Shown: positions 32,531 to 40,999, numbered from the stretch's first letter. The stretch is 64,000 nt of DNA from Mesorhizobium sp. M1C.F.Ca.ET.210.01.1.1 (GCF_004791585.1 NZ_SRUU01000025.1:33641-97640); one strand, 5' to 3'. Program-made: numbers and translations. Notes: generated by a model from the letters alone, not told the origin.

Positions 32531-32716
32531 TCAGATGCGCGAGCGGTTCGCCCAGCCGAGGCCGAGCAGGCCGACCAGCATGGTGACGAGCCCGATATAG
32601 AGCCATTCGCTCCGGCCGGTCATGAAGCTGCCCTGGACCAGCCCGAGTCCCTGCAGCGACCATAGCATACCGATGCCGAGCACGATCAGCGCCAGCACAT
32701 TCCTGATCAGTCGCAT
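32531..32716 (-). CDS. Small two-helix membrane protein, 61 aa
   Basis: MRLIRNVLALIVLGIGMLWS and later WLYIGLVTMLVGLLGLGW form two hydrophobic segments separated by a short polar loop (QGSFMTGRSE). GAGAGAG lies upstream of the ATG. Function not recognised. It is convergent with tauD. Confidence 0.6.
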   Translation of the reverse strand: MRLIRNVLALIVLGIGMLWSLQGLGLVQGSFMTGRSEWLYIGLVTMLVGLLGLGWANRSRI

Positions 32717-33024
32717 GGGCGAGGCTCTCTCTGAAAGTCGATCCTGAACAGCAGTGGGGACGCAGCAAAAGACCTCAAGGAAGCGAAGACGTTTCGCCCC
32801 ATTCTACTTTCATCTTGATGGCCGATCTTGCCCGGGACATTCCGGGAATCGACCCAATGTTCATCAAGAATACGCCTGCTTAGGGTCGAAAATATCATGA
32901 CAAACTGTTTCGAGGCGACTCCAAACGTGTGCATTTGCCATGGAACCGCCAGATGGTTGCCGCATTTCCTGCCTCAATCGGCACATACGGCGGGTTGTCT
33001 ATAAACGGAGCCCACCCCTAAAAG
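32717..33024. other. Gene-free region before the RlpA-like gene
   Basis: 308 bases, less GC-rich than the genes around it. Short frames on both strands lack ribosome binding sites. Nothing specific was found. Confidence 0.5.
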
Positions 33025-33387
33025 ATGAAGAAAACCAACCGGACCGCGCTTGTCGCGGTAACGGTCGCGGCTGGCCTGATGGCTGGCGCCTCGACCGCCT
33101 CCTCCGCCGCCGCGCAATGCGGGCGCGCCTCCTGGTACGCGCTGCATTCCAGAACCGCTTCCGGCGAGCGCATGAACCCCGCCGCGCTGACCGCCGCGCA
33201 CCGCAGCTTGCCGTTCGGCACCAAGCTCAGGGTCACCAACAAGAACAACGGCCGCAGCGTCGTCGTGCGCATCAACGACCGCGGCCCGTTCGTCCGGGGC
33301 CGCGTGCTCGACCTTTCCCGCGGCGCCGCCACCCAGCTCGGCTTCATCGGCTCGGGCCACACAGCCGTGTGCATGGCGCGCGTCTGA
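33025..33387 (+). CDS. Septal ring lytic transglycosylase, RlpA-like
   Basis: 120-aa secreted protein: signal peptide (TALVAVTVAAGLMAGASTAS) then one double-psi beta-barrel domain. GRASWYALHSRTASGERMNP, ALTAAHRSLPFGTKLRVTN and VVRINDRGPFVRGRVLDLSR are the RlpA signatures, with the catalytic-type Asp in NDRGPF. No SPOR domain, so it is the short form. Two Cys residues (QCGRA and AVCMA) could pair in the periplasm. A strong terminator follows directly. Confidence 0.88.
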   Translation: MKKTNRTALVAVTVAAGLMAGASTASSAAAQCGRASWYALHSRTASGERMNPAALTAAHRSLPFGTKLRVTNKNNGRSVVVRINDRGPFVRGRVLDLSRGAATQLGFIGSGHTAVCMARV

Positions 33388-33397
33388 TATGTCCGAC

Positions 33398-33428
33398 ATG
33401 TCCGGCAAGAAGGCCGGACATATTTTTT
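33398..33428 (+). terminator. Rho-independent terminator of the RlpA-like gene
   Basis: ATGTCCGGC / GCCGGACAT stem (9 bp, perfect), loop AAGAAG, then A and a run of six T. Confidence 0.9.
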
Positions 33429-33622
33429 ACACAGTTCGGCAATGCACATTGAGCCGGCTCGGCCGTTCCAGGCGGATTTCCAACGCTTTGGACGAAAGAA
33501 GCATTGGTCACGCGACGTGACGTATTGCATCGCAACAATATCTTGTTAACCTCGCTGCGAGACATTCAAGGCTCGGCGCTGCTCGTCGGCCCTTCGGTCG
33601 TCAGGCAGCAGCGGGGTTCCCG

Positions 33623-34900
33623 ATGTTCTACCAGCTCTACGAATTGAACCATGCGGCGCTGCAGCCCGCCCGCCTCTATGCCGACGCGGTGCGGCTCTTC
33701 TACTCCAACCCGCTCAATCCGATCTCGCACACGCCGCTCGGCCGCTCGGTCGCAGCAACTGCGGAACTGTTCGAGCGCACGACGCGCCGCTACGGCAAGC
33801 CGCAATTCGGCCTGACCAAGACCGTGGTCGACTGGAAGACCGTCGACGTCACCGAAAGAACCGTCTGGTCGAAGCCGTTCTGCAACCTCACCCGCTTCGA
33901 GCGCTCGCTTCCCGCAGGGCGCAAGCCCGATCCGAAGCTTCTGATCGTGGCGCCGATGTCCGGCCATTACGCGACGCTGCTGCGCGGCACGGTCGAGGCG
34001 ATGCTGCCCCATGCCGATGTGCACATCACCGACTGGGTCGACGCCCGCATGGTGCCGCTGTCGCAGGGCAGCTTCGATCTCGACGACTATATCGACTACA
34101 TCATCGACATGTTCCATGCGCTGGGCCCCGACACCCATGTCATGGCGGTGTGCCAGCCCTCGGTGCCGGTGCTGGCGGCGGTGGCGCTGATGGAAAAACG
34201 CGGCGACCCCTTCGTGCCGTCGACCATGACGCTGATGGGCGGCCCGATCGACACCCGCCGCAATCCGACCGCGGTCAATCTTCTGGCCGAGGAAAAAGGC
34301 AGCGCCTGGTTCCGCGACAACGTCATCATGCAGGCGCCCTGGCCGGTGCCGGGCTTCGCGCGCGAGGTCTATCCCGGCTTCCTGCAGCTTTCGGGCTTCA
34401 TGAGCATGAACCTCGACCGCCACATCATCGCCCACAAGGACTTCTTCATGCACCTTGTGAAGAACGATGGCGACAACGCCGAGAAGCACCGCGACTTCTA
34501 TGACGAATATCTGGCGGTGATGGATCTGACGGCGGAGTTCTATCTGCAGACGGTCGACACGGTGTTCGTGCGGCATGCGTTGCCGAAAGGCGAGATGACC
34601 CATCGCGGCGAGGCCGTCGATCCAAGCGCGATCCGCAACGTCGCGCTGCTGACCGTCGAGGGCGAGAACGACGACATTTCCGGCCTCGGCCAGACCCAGG
34701 CCGCGCATGACCTTTGCGTGAACATCCCGGCCGACAGGCAGGCCCACTATGTGCAGCCTGCCGTGGGCCATTACGGCGTCTTCAACGGCTCGCGATTCCG
34801 CTCCGAGATCGTGCCGCGCATCGTCGACTTCGTCACCAGCTATGGCCGCCAGACCCGGGTGGCGGCCAGGCCGAAGCTGGTTCGCCCCGCCAAGGGCTGA
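33623..34900 (+). CDS. phaZ: Intracellular polyhydroxyalkanoate depolymerase
   Basis: Mobilises PHB granules, carbon stores typical of rhizobia. 425 aa with the alpha/beta-hydrolase fold; MFYQLYELNHAALQPARLY is the characteristic N-terminus. HVMAVCQPSVPVLAAVALME carries the lipase-box-like elbow with Cys as nucleophile, as in PhaZ1-type enzymes. LLTVEGENDDISGLGQT and YVQPAVGHYGVFNGSRF supply the acid and base residues. Single gene; nothing else of PHB metabolism is adjacent. Confidence 0.93.
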   Translation: MFYQLYELNHAALQPARLYADAVRLFYSNPLNPISHTPLGRSVAATAELFERTTRRYGKPQFGLTKTVVDWKTVDVTERTVWSKPFCNLTRFERSLPAGRKPDPKLLIVAPMSGHYATLLRGTVEAMLPHADVHITDWVDARMVPLSQGSFDLDDYIDYIIDMFHALGPDTHVMAVCQPSVPVLAAVALMEKRGDPFVPSTMTLMGGPIDTRRNPTAVNLLAEEKGSAWFRDNVIMQAPWPVPGFAREVYPGFLQLSGFMSMNLDRHIIAHKDFFMHLVKNDGDNAEKHRDFYDEYLAVMDLTAEFYLQTVDTVFVRHALPKGEMTHRGEAVDPSAIRNVALLTVEGENDDISGLGQTQAAHDLCVNIPADRQAHYVQPAVGHYGVFNGSRFRSEIVPRIVDFVTSYGRQTRVAARPKLVRPAKG

Positions 34901-35122
34901 GCAAGCGGCTTCTGCCGCAGGCGCGTGGCGGTTTTGCGTTCGAAAATACATGAAAACAAATAGTTGAGGCGAGCCAGCAACTCTATCGAGAGCTGGTCGG
35001 CCTCAGACGGCTTATGGCGTTCGCCAACGCCTCTGTTGCGAAAGTGCCGCTGTCCGGACCGCGCGGGTAACCATGCCGCAAACTCGCCGCTGTCTCTAAT
35101 TGACACGGACTGTAAATCGCCT

Positions 35123-35137
35123 TTAACGTTTCGTTAA
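35123..35137 (+). promoter_or_regulatory. CtrA-type site before the transglutaminase-like gene
   Basis: TTAA-CGTTTCG-TTAA matches the TTAA-N7-TTAA consensus of the cell-cycle regulator CtrA of Alphaproteobacteria. It ends 26 bases before the ATG. Confidence 0.6.
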
Positions 35138-35163
35138 TAAAAGAACAGGGCGGACCGGGGACA

Positions 35164-35781
35164 ATGAACTCCTCACCGATGGCGCGGATGCTGCGCTTGT
35201 GTGCAGTCGCAGGGCTGGCGATCTCGGCCCACTGGGCGGCGCCGGCCTGGGCGGCGGGCGCCATGACCACCGGCGGCCTGACCTCGCAGCCGATCGGGCA
35301 CTATGATTTCTGCAGGGCGCATCCGAGCGAATGCAACATTCGCCCCGACAATCTCGCACCGGCCAAGATGACCGATGGGCTCTGGCGCAGGCTGACCAGC
35401 TTGACCGCCAGGATCAACGCCGCCGTCAAGCCGATCAGCGACCTCGATAATTACGGCAAGGACGAGGTCTGGACCTATCCGGACAATGGCTATGGCGACT
35501 GCGAGGACTATGTGCTGGAGAAGCGGCGCCAGCTCTACCGCATGGGCATGTCGCTTGCCGATCTCCTGATCACCGTCGTGCGCAAGCCGGACGGCGAAGG
35601 CCATTCCGTGCTGACGGTGCGCACCGACAAGGGCGACTACGTCCTCGACAACCTGACCGACAAGGTCAAAGCCTGGGACGAGACCGGCTACCGCTTTCTC
35701 AAGCGGCAGGCGATCGACAACACCGGCCGCTGGGTCTCGATCCGCGACGGCCAGCAGGTGCTGGTCGGCTCGGTGCAGTAG
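35164..35781 (+). CDS. Transglutaminase-like cysteine peptidase (BTLCP family)
   Basis: 205-aa exported protein: signal peptide (LCAVAGLAISAHWAAPAWAA) then a BTLCP domain. The triad is readable as Cys in YGDCEDYVLEKR, His in GEGHSVLTVRT and Asp in YVLDNLTDKV. Relatives (e.g. LapG) process surface adhesins at the outer membrane; here no adhesin or LapD is nearby, so the target is unknown. A CtrA-type box just upstream suggests cell-cycle control. Confidence 0.87.
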   Translation: MNSSPMARMLRLCAVAGLAISAHWAAPAWAAGAMTTGGLTSQPIGHYDFCRAHPSECNIRPDNLAPAKMTDGLWRRLTSLTARINAAVKPISDLDNYGKDEVWTYPDNGYGDCEDYVLEKRRQLYRMGMSLADLLITVVRKPDGEGHSVLTVRTDKGDYVLDNLTDKVKAWDETGYRFLKRQAIDNTGRWVSIRDGQQVLVGSVQ

Positions 35782-35792
35782 ACCCATTGCTT

Positions 35793-35945
35793 CCTCATCC
35801 CAGGGCGAAGCAAGGAGCGGAGCGAAACGGCGCAGACCCTGGGATCCATGCCGTGACGATGGTGACAGGCGCAGCGGTGCAGATGGAGGCAGCTTTCCGT
35901 GCCATCGCTCTATTCTGCACCGCTGTGGCGCTCGTGGTTCACGGC
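35793..35945. repeat. Composite intergenic repeat, type A
   Basis: Starts TCATCCCAGGGCGAAGCAAGG, includes GCGCAGACCCTGGGATCCATG, and has a GCAGCGGTGCAG/CTGCACCGCTG hairpin core. The CCTCGGG half seen in other copies is missing. Confidence 0.75.
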
Positions 35946-35965
35946 CTCGGCTGATCCAAGGAGAC

Positions 35966-36072
35966 CTTAAAAGCACGTCGCATTGAAACGGATTTAGCGA
36001 CGCGCTTTAGGTCTTTGTTTTGATGCATGTCGTTGCCCCAGAACCACTGCACGCTTCTGGGCGGCATGCATT
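35966..36072. repeat. RIME-like repeat, type C
   Basis: AGCACGTCGCATTGAAACGG with GCGACGCGCTTTAGGTC, then ATGCATGTCG...CCCAGAACC ... CTTCTGGGCGGCATGCAT. A half copy of the second hairpin lies at 40312-40350. Confidence 0.8.
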
Positions 36073-36090
36073 GAGCGTTCGCTAGTGGAA

Positions 36091-36453
36091 CTACCTTCTC
36101 AACGCCGCCCGGACCGATGCGGTGATCTTGCGCAGCTCCGCCTCATCCAGCTTCTCGATGCTTTCGGCCAGCAGATTCGCCAGCTCGGTCGCGGCGGGCG
36201 ACAGGCCGGACGTGTCGATCCTGACCCGGGGATGCGAGGTTTCGGCGAGGCGCGCGAGATCCTCGGCGTCGTCCCAGATGATGTTGAAATAGCCGATTAT
36301 CTTCTGGATCAGCGTCCAGGTCGGTGCGCCGCGGCGGCCATGTTCCAGCGCCGACAGATAGGCGGCGCTGACGCCGATGGCCTGAGCCATCGCCTTCTGG
36401 CTGACGCCGCGTTCGGCACGCAGCGCCCTGAGCCTTTCGCCGAACGGGGTCAC
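36091..36453 (-). CDS. XRE-family helix-turn-helix regulator
   Basis: 120 aa. The HTH is near the N-terminus: FGERLRALRAERGVSQKAMA then VSAAYLSALEHGRRGAPTWT. The rest (RVRIDTSGLSPAATELANLL and IEKLDEAELRKITASVRAAL) is a helical tail of unknown role. Start: GTG at 36453, preceded by GAGGAAG; the open frame upstream overlaps the Smr gene and is not expected to be translated. Last gene of the leftward mltA-smr-xre set. Confidence 0.82.
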   Translation of the reverse strand: MTPFGERLRALRAERGVSQKAMAQAIGVSAAYLSALEHGRRGAPTWTLIQKIIGYFNIIWDDAEDLARLAETSHPRVRIDTSGLSPAATELANLLAESIEKLDEAELRKITASVRAALRR

Positions 36454-36478
36454 CGTCGCTTCCTCATGGCCGGCGTCC

Positions 36479-37003
36479 TCATGCGCGCGTGCGCCTGAGC
36501 CGCACATAGAGCGCGCCCGAGCCGCCATGGTTGCGGGCGGCGTGATCGTGGCTGGAGACCAGGTGGCGGAAGGCCGGCGTCGACAGCCAGTGCGGCACCG
36601 AACGCCGCAGGATGCCGTCGCCCCCCGAGGACGAGCCCTTGCCGGTGATGACCAGCACATAGCGGATGCCGCCGGCATGTGCCCGGTGCAGGAAGGTCAG
36701 CAGGAGCGAATAGGCCTCGTCCTGCGTCATGCCGTGTAGGTCGACGCGGCCCTCGATCGGCAGCCGGCCTTTCTTCAGTTTCTCGTGCGTCTGATCGTCG
36801 AGCGAATGCGAGACATGCTGCGGCTTCGGCTTTGCGGCTGGGGCCGCAACACCGTTGACCGGCGCCGCGACCGGCACCGGCTTGGGCTCGGCAATGTCGG
36901 GGATGTCGATGGCGGTCCTGCCTTTCAGCGGCCGCGTCGTGCGCGCCACGAGATTCCACAGGATCCGATCGTCCTCGCTGAGCTTGTCGTCGCGGCGGGT
37001 CAT
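36479..37003 (-). CDS. Smr/MutS2-C-terminal family protein
   Basis: 174 aa. A Pro/Ala-rich linker (PKPVPVAAPVNGVAAPAAKP) leads to an Smr domain with GRVDLHGMTQDEAYSLLLTF and VLVITGKGSSSGGDGILRR; the DLHG and TGKG motifs are those of Smr nucleases. Such stand-alone alphaproteobacterial Smr proteins lack the MutS parts; the physiological substrate is not known. Its start overlaps the mltA stop by four bases, a common rhizobial pairing. Confidence 0.9.
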   Translation of the reverse strand: MTRRDDKLSEDDRILWNLVARTTRPLKGRTAIDIPDIAEPKPVPVAAPVNGVAAPAAKPKPQHVSHSLDDQTHEKLKKGRLPIEGRVDLHGMTQDEAYSLLLTFLHRAHAGGIRYVLVITGKGSSSGGDGILRRSVPHWLSTPAFRHLVSSHDHAARNHGGSGALYVRLRRTRA

Positions 37004-38133
37004 CGGCGCCCTCCGTCTACCAGCCCGTGCGGGACCAGTCCGCGCGGGATCAGCGCATGAAAATCGGCGGCGTTGCGCACGACGCCGGCGATCTCGCCGG
37101 CATCGTCGCCCGAGCCGGCGAAGAGGTCGCCGCGCGCCGGACCGGTGATGGCCGAGCCGGTGTCCTGCGCGATCATCAGCCGCCGGAACGGATTGCCGTC
37201 GAAAGCGGTGAGCGTCGGCGCGACGATATAGAAAGGCGTGCCGAAGGTGTGCAGCAGCCGGTCGACGGCGACGGAGCGGCCGGGCGTCAGCGGCACCTTG
37301 GCGGCGGCGATGGGCCCAAGCGCGGCGTCCTCGACCGGCGCTTCGCGGAAGAAGATATAGGAGCGGTTCTGCCAGAGGATCTCATCGATGCGCTCGGGAT
37401 GCGCCTTGAACCAGGCGCGGATCGACTGCATCGTCACTTTTTCCAGCGGGATTTCGCTGAGCTCACTCAAGGTTTTGCCGGGACCGGTGAAGCGCTGCCC
37501 GGATTTGGCGGCATAGGTGACGCGGCAGAGCCGGCCGTCGGCCATCCTCAGCCGCGCCGCGCCCTGCACATGGATGAAGAAAGCGTCGACCTTGTCGGCA
37601 AGCCAGGCGATCTCAAGGTTGCGGCCGGAGAGCGCGCCGCGCTCGATCTCTGCGCGATCGAAATATTCGACCGGCCCTGCCGGCATATCGCGCGCGAAGG
37701 CGAGGTAGGAATCCATGCCGGCGGGGCGGTTTTTCTCGTCGACGTCGATCAGGTCGGCGGGGCGGGAAAGCAGCGGCACGGTGAACCGCTCCGTCCTGAC
37801 CGGCGACGCCTCGACCTCCGGCTCGTAGAAGCCGGTGACGAGGCCGGCGCCGCCGTTTTCCGCTCCTACCAACACCGGAACAAAATGACGCTCGAAAAAA
37901 GACCGCGCCTCGGATCGATTCGCCGGCGAAACGGAGCGCGCTTCGGCATAGGCTCCGGCAAAGGCGTCGAAATCAATGCCGAGCGATCCGGTGCGATAAG
38001 GCTTGGTCAGCACATGGAAGGCGGAGCGTTTGAACGCCGCAAAAGCGGCGAGGTGATCGTCGTCGCCCCAGCCGGGCAGGTCGCCGAAGGATTTTTCACT
38101 GAAGGCGGGAGATAGCGACACGGCAGCCGCCAC
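37000..38133 (-). CDS. mltA: Murein transglycosylase A
   Basis: 377-aa lytic transglycosylase that cleaves peptidoglycan glycan strands with 1,6-anhydro products. TGFYEPEVEASPVRTERFTV, AWLADKVDAFFIHVQGAARL and the 3D-type end FYIVAPTLTAFDGNPFRRLM with AQDTGSAITGPARGDLFAG (catalytic Asp) identify MltA. No signal peptide or lipobox is visible at the N-terminus (VAAAVSLSPAFSEKS), and a stop lies right upstream of the GTG, so export would need another route or a different start. Heads the mltA-smr-xre set. Confidence 0.9.
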   Translation of the reverse strand: MAAAVSLSPAFSEKSFGDLPGWGDDDHLAAFAAFKRSAFHVLTKPYRTGSLGIDFDAFAGAYAEARSVSPANRSEARSFFERHFVPVLVGAENGGAGLVTGFYEPEVEASPVRTERFTVPLLSRPADLIDVDEKNRPAGMDSYLAFARDMPAGPVEYFDRAEIERGALSGRNLEIAWLADKVDAFFIHVQGAARLRMADGRLCRVTYAAKSGQRFTGPGKTLSELSEIPLEKVTMQSIRAWFKAHPERIDEILWQNRSYIFFREAPVEDAALGPIAAAKVPLTPGRSVAVDRLLHTFGTPFYIVAPTLTAFDGNPFRRLMIAQDTGSAITGPARGDLFAGSGDDAGEIAGVVRNAADFHALIPRGLVPHGLVDGGRR

Positions 38134-38197
38134 CTAGCGCCGGATGATTTCAGGTCGATTCGACCTGAAATCTGAATCCGGCTCCAAATCAAAGAGA

Positions 38198-38251
38198 TAG
38201 AGCATGATGTCGTCCGAAAACCGCTTCACACTTTTCGGCATCATGCTCTAG
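38198..38251. repeat. RIME-like repeat, type C
   Basis: AGAGCATGATGTCGTCCGAAAACCGC ... CACTTTTCGGCATCATGCTCTA: inverted GAGCATGAT/ATCATGCTC ends. It lies between mltA and the Tim44-like gene. Confidence 0.85.
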
Positions 38252-38252
38252 G

Positions 38253-38960
38253 TCAGTCTTCTTCTTCCGTGGCGACCAGCTTCCAGTTCGGATCCCGCGA
38301 GCGGGTATCGCGGAAGAAAGTCCAGACGTCCTTGACCTCGGCGACCTTCTCGGGATCGCCGTCGATGACGGCGCCGACCTTGTCACGGGTCGCCGAAATC
38401 AGCTCGCTGACGATGCGCAGCGTGATATGCGCCTCGGTGCCCTTCATCTCGGCGGCGACGACGTCGACCTTGTCGATGCCGACGAAGGAAGACTGGATCT
38501 TTTCCGCTTTCGCCTCGCGCTCGCCGATCGCGGCGACGAAGCTGTCGTAGACTTCGCGCGACAACAGGTTCTTCAGCGTCTTGCGGTCGCCGTCGGCAAA
38601 AGCCATGACGATCATCTCGTAGGCCATCTTGGCGCCGTCGATAAAGGTCTTTGGATCGAAGGACGGATCGTTGTCCTTGATCGTGCGCAGGCCCCTGTTG
38701 AGATCGCTGTCAGGCTTGGCGAAGGCGTCGATATCGGCATAGGTCTCGGCCGCCGTTTCGCCCGGCATGCGCTTGCGCGGCAGCGACACCACATTCTCGG
38801 ATTTCTGCGCCGCGTCCTGGTCGCGCGTGCGGCTTGCCGAATAAGGATCGAAGGGCGGGCGCTCGTTTCCGGTGCGACGGCCCAGCACGTTGCGCAGCTG
38901 GAAGAAGATCACAACCGCCGCAATCAAGAAGAAAATCGTGCCGAAGTCGAAGAAACCCAT
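38253..38960 (-). CDS. Tim44/TimA-family inner-membrane protein
   Basis: 235 aa. One N-terminal membrane anchor (FGTIFFLIAAVVIFFQLRNV), a charged linker (RRTGNERPPFDPYS), then a Tim44-like domain (IDGAKMAYEMIVMAFADGDR, FVGIDKVDVVAAEMKG, AEVKDVWTFFRDTRSRDPNW). This is the bacterial relative of mitochondrial Tim44; its role is not settled. It is divergent from fxsA with secB nearby, a conserved alphaproteobacterial cluster. Start MGFFDFG at 38960 is favoured by the membrane anchor and GCGGAAG upstream. Confidence 0.88.
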   Translation of the reverse strand: MGFFDFGTIFFLIAAVVIFFQLRNVLGRRTGNERPPFDPYSASRTRDQDAAQKSENVVSLPRKRMPGETAAETYADIDAFAKPDSDLNRGLRTIKDNDPSFDPKTFIDGAKMAYEMIVMAFADGDRKTLKNLLSREVYDSFVAAIGEREAKAEKIQSSFVGIDKVDVVAAEMKGTEAHITLRIVSELISATRDKVGAVIDGDPEKVAEVKDVWTFFRDTRSRDPNWKLVATEEED

Positions 38961-39170
38961 ATCTTCCGCCAATTCGATCCCTGTCCTGGCCGGACCGCCG
39001 GAGCCCCCAACAAGGCGGCGGTCGCATGGCATTCAACACCCAAAGCATATAGAACGGCGGGGGCAATCATTCAAATCAAAGGCAGCCATACCTATCTAAA
39101 GGCCCCAGTGCCAGCGGCGATTGCCGATGAGGCCTGCAAAAGAAGAAAGCGATCGGTCTAGACTTTGAGA

Positions 39171-39659
39171 ATGTCTCTGTTCCCGCTGTTCGTGCTCCTG
39201 CTGCCGCTTCTGGAGATCGCCGGCTTCGTCATCGTCGGCCGCGAAGTGGGCGCCTTGGCGACGGTCGGGCTCGTGATCCTGTCCACCATTGCCGGCAGCC
39301 TGCTGCTTCGGCACCAAGGTTTCGAGGTGATGGCGCGGGTGCGGGCGGAAATGGATGCCGGGCGCGACCCCAGCCGTCAGCTCGCGCATGGCGCGATGAT
39401 CGTGCTGGCGGCGATCCTGCTCATCATTCCAGGCTTCATCACCGACATCATCGCCATTCTGCTCCTGCTGCCGCCGGTGCGCGATCTCGCCTGGCGCCTG
39501 CTCAAGAGCCGCATCGTGATGGCGACGAGCTTCAGCAGCGGTTTTTCGGCGCGCCGGCGCGACAAGGTCATCGACCTCGACGACAGCGACTACTCGCGCG
39601 ACGACTACGAGCGCGGGCCGGACCACAACTCGCCCTGGCGCCGGCTCAAGGACGACTAG
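39171..39659 (+). CDS. fxsA: FxsA family membrane protein
   Basis: 162 aa, two to four hydrophobic helices (FPLFVLLLPLLEIAGFVIVG, LVILSTIAGSLLLRHQG, MIVLAAILLIIPGFITDIIA) and a charged C-terminal tail ending WRRLKDD. FxsA relieves F-plasmid exclusion of phage T7 in E. coli; its normal job is unknown. ATG at 39171 chosen; a TTG two codons earlier is an alternative. In relatives fxsA lies just before secB; here a RidA-like gene and repeats separate them. Confidence 0.88.
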   Translation: MSLFPLFVLLLPLLEIAGFVIVGREVGALATVGLVILSTIAGSLLLRHQGFEVMARVRAEMDAGRDPSRQLAHGAMIVLAAILLIIPGFITDIIAILLLLPPVRDLAWRLLKSRIVMATSFSSGFSARRRDKVIDLDDSDYSRDDYERGPDHNSPWRRLKDD

Positions 39660-39707
39660 ACCAGGATGACGTTTCGTTGAATGCCATCCTGATCCAACTC
39701 TTTGTCG

Positions 39708-39757
39708 GAGCATGACCTTCTCCGAAAACCGGTTCCCACTTTTCGGGATCATGCTCT
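39708..39757. repeat. RIME-like repeat, type C
   Basis: GAGCATGACCTTCTCCGAAAACCGG ... CCACTTTTCGGGATCATGCTC inverted ends, just after fxsA. Confidence 0.85.
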
Positions 39758-39878
39758 AGTACCGTTTCACAGCGACTCTTTTGGCGTTCGCGGACAGGCG
39801 CGGCCCGTTTTGCCATCGCGCCAGCGACGCTGGTGATCACCAATGTCGATTTCAGTCGAACGAAGCAGGAGGTATTCA

Positions 39879-40289
39879 ATGTCGCTCGAGCTCATCAACC
39901 CAAAGGATCTGCCCGTTCCAGAGATGTACTCGCAGGTTGTCGTCGCGACGGGATCCAAGCTGGTGTTCGTCTCAGGTCAGCAGCCCGAAGACATAGACGG
40001 CAAGCTGGTTGGGCATGGTGATTTTGCCGCGCAAGCGCGCCTGGCGTTCGGCAATCTCGGCCGGGCGCTCAGTGCGGCAGGAGCGCGGCCCGAGCAGGTT
40101 TGCAAGATCACAATCTACATTGTCGACTATAAGCGCGATGAACACGTTCCGATCATCGAAGAAGCGCAGACTTCGCTGTTTGGAGATCACAAGCCAGCAA
40201 ATGTCATCGTCGGGGTAGCGATAATGTCCCCAGGCTACCTCATAGAGGTCGACGCGATAGCGGTCATTGACGAGGCCATCAGAAGCTAG
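39879..40289 (+). CDS. RidA (YjgF/YER057c/UK114) family protein, canonical Arg missing
   Basis: 136 aa. The Rid fold is clear (YSQVVVATGSKLVFVSGQQP, LAFGNLGRALSAAGARPEQV, ITIYIVD). Canonical RidA hydrolyses reactive imines using an Arg in PARS...V near the C-terminus; here that segment is KPANVIVGVAIMSPGYLIEV, with Asn instead. This places it among Rid subfamilies without deaminase chemistry. AGGAGG lies seven bases before the ATG at 39879. Third-position GC is visibly lower than in fxsA and secB, and repeats flank it on both sides, which suggests insertion into the fxsA-secB interval. Confidence 0.85.
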   Translation: MSLELINPKDLPVPEMYSQVVVATGSKLVFVSGQQPEDIDGKLVGHGDFAAQARLAFGNLGRALSAAGARPEQVCKITIYIVDYKRDEHVPIIEEAQTSLFGDHKPANVIVGVAIMSPGYLIEVDAIAVIDEAIRS

Positions 40290-40311
40290 CGTAGTCACGA
40301 TGCGGCCCGCG

Positions 40312-40350
40312 TTGGCTCAAAAGCGCTACGCACTTTTGGGCGACATGCAT
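40312..40350. repeat. Half of a type C repeat
   Basis: TTGGCTCAAAAGCGCTACGCACTTTTGGGCGACATGCAT: matches the right arm of the element at 36023-36071. Confidence 0.65.
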
Positions 40351-40446
40351 GAAGCCGCAAAACTTGTCTTGTCCTGCCGAGCATGGTAGCGAACCCCCGA
40401 TTTCAATCCGGTCAGCAATGCTGCCCAGGCAAAAGGACTAAGGCTC

Positions 40447-40947
40447 ATGGCCAGCAATGATGATGCCGCGGCAGGCGCCGCCAACGGCAACGGCAACCAG
40501 GCACAGCCCTCGCTCAACGTGCTTGCCCAGTATGTGAAGGACCTGTCCTTCGAAAGCCCCGGCGCGCCGAACTCGCTGCGCGGCCGCGACAAGGCTCCGG
40601 GCATCGCCATCAACGTCAACGTCAACGCCAATCCGCTTTCGGACAAGCAGTTCGACGTCAACCTGACCTTGAACGCCAAGGCCTCCTTCGACCAGGAAGT
40701 GCTGTTCAATGTCGAATTGGTCTATGGCGGCGTCTTCGCCATCAGCGGCTTCCCGCAGGAGCACATGCTGCCGATCCTGTTCATCGAATGCCCGCGGCTT
40801 CTGTTCCCCTTCGCCCGTCAGATCATCGCGGACGCCACCCGCAACGGCGGTTTCCCGCCGCTGATGCTCGACCCGATCGATTTCGCGCAGATGTTCCAGC
40901 AGCGCATCGCCGAGGACCAGGCGGCGGCGAAGGTCCAGGTGAGCTGA
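40447..40947 (+). CDS. secB: Protein-export chaperone SecB
   Basis: 166-aa cytoplasmic chaperone that holds precursor proteins unfolded and hands them to SecA. LNVLAQYVKDLSFESPGAPN and PILFIECPRLLFPFARQIIA (the conserved CPxxLFPFxR region) with GGFPPLMLDPIDFAQMF identify SecB. The Asn/Gly/Ala-rich N-terminus (AGAANGNGNQAQ) is common in rhizobial SecB. An intrinsic terminator follows at 28 bases. Confidence 0.96.
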   Translation: MASNDDAAAGAANGNGNQAQPSLNVLAQYVKDLSFESPGAPNSLRGRDKAPGIAINVNVNANPLSDKQFDVNLTLNAKASFDQEVLFNVELVYGGVFAISGFPQEHMLPILFIECPRLLFPFARQIIADATRNGGFPPLMLDPIDFAQMFQQRIAEDQAAAKVQVS

Positions 40948-40974
40948 GGCGAGCCTGCGCCACACCGTATCAAG

Positions 40975-40999
40975 AGCCCGGCTTCGCGCCGGGCTTTTT
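40975..40999 (+). terminator. Rho-independent terminator after secB
   Basis: AGCCCGG / CCGGGCT stem (7 bp), loop CTTCGCG, then a T-run. Confidence 0.9.

Larger units (their letters stand above)
35782..36090. other. Gene-free region made of repeats
   Basis: 309 bases. A type A composite (about 35793-35945) is followed by a type C element (35966-36072). No supported gene. Confidence 0.7.

Noticed and set aside
32707..32934. 75-codon minus-strand frame MHTFGVASKQ
   Set aside because: No ribosome binding site, overlaps the small membrane protein's start, no motif.
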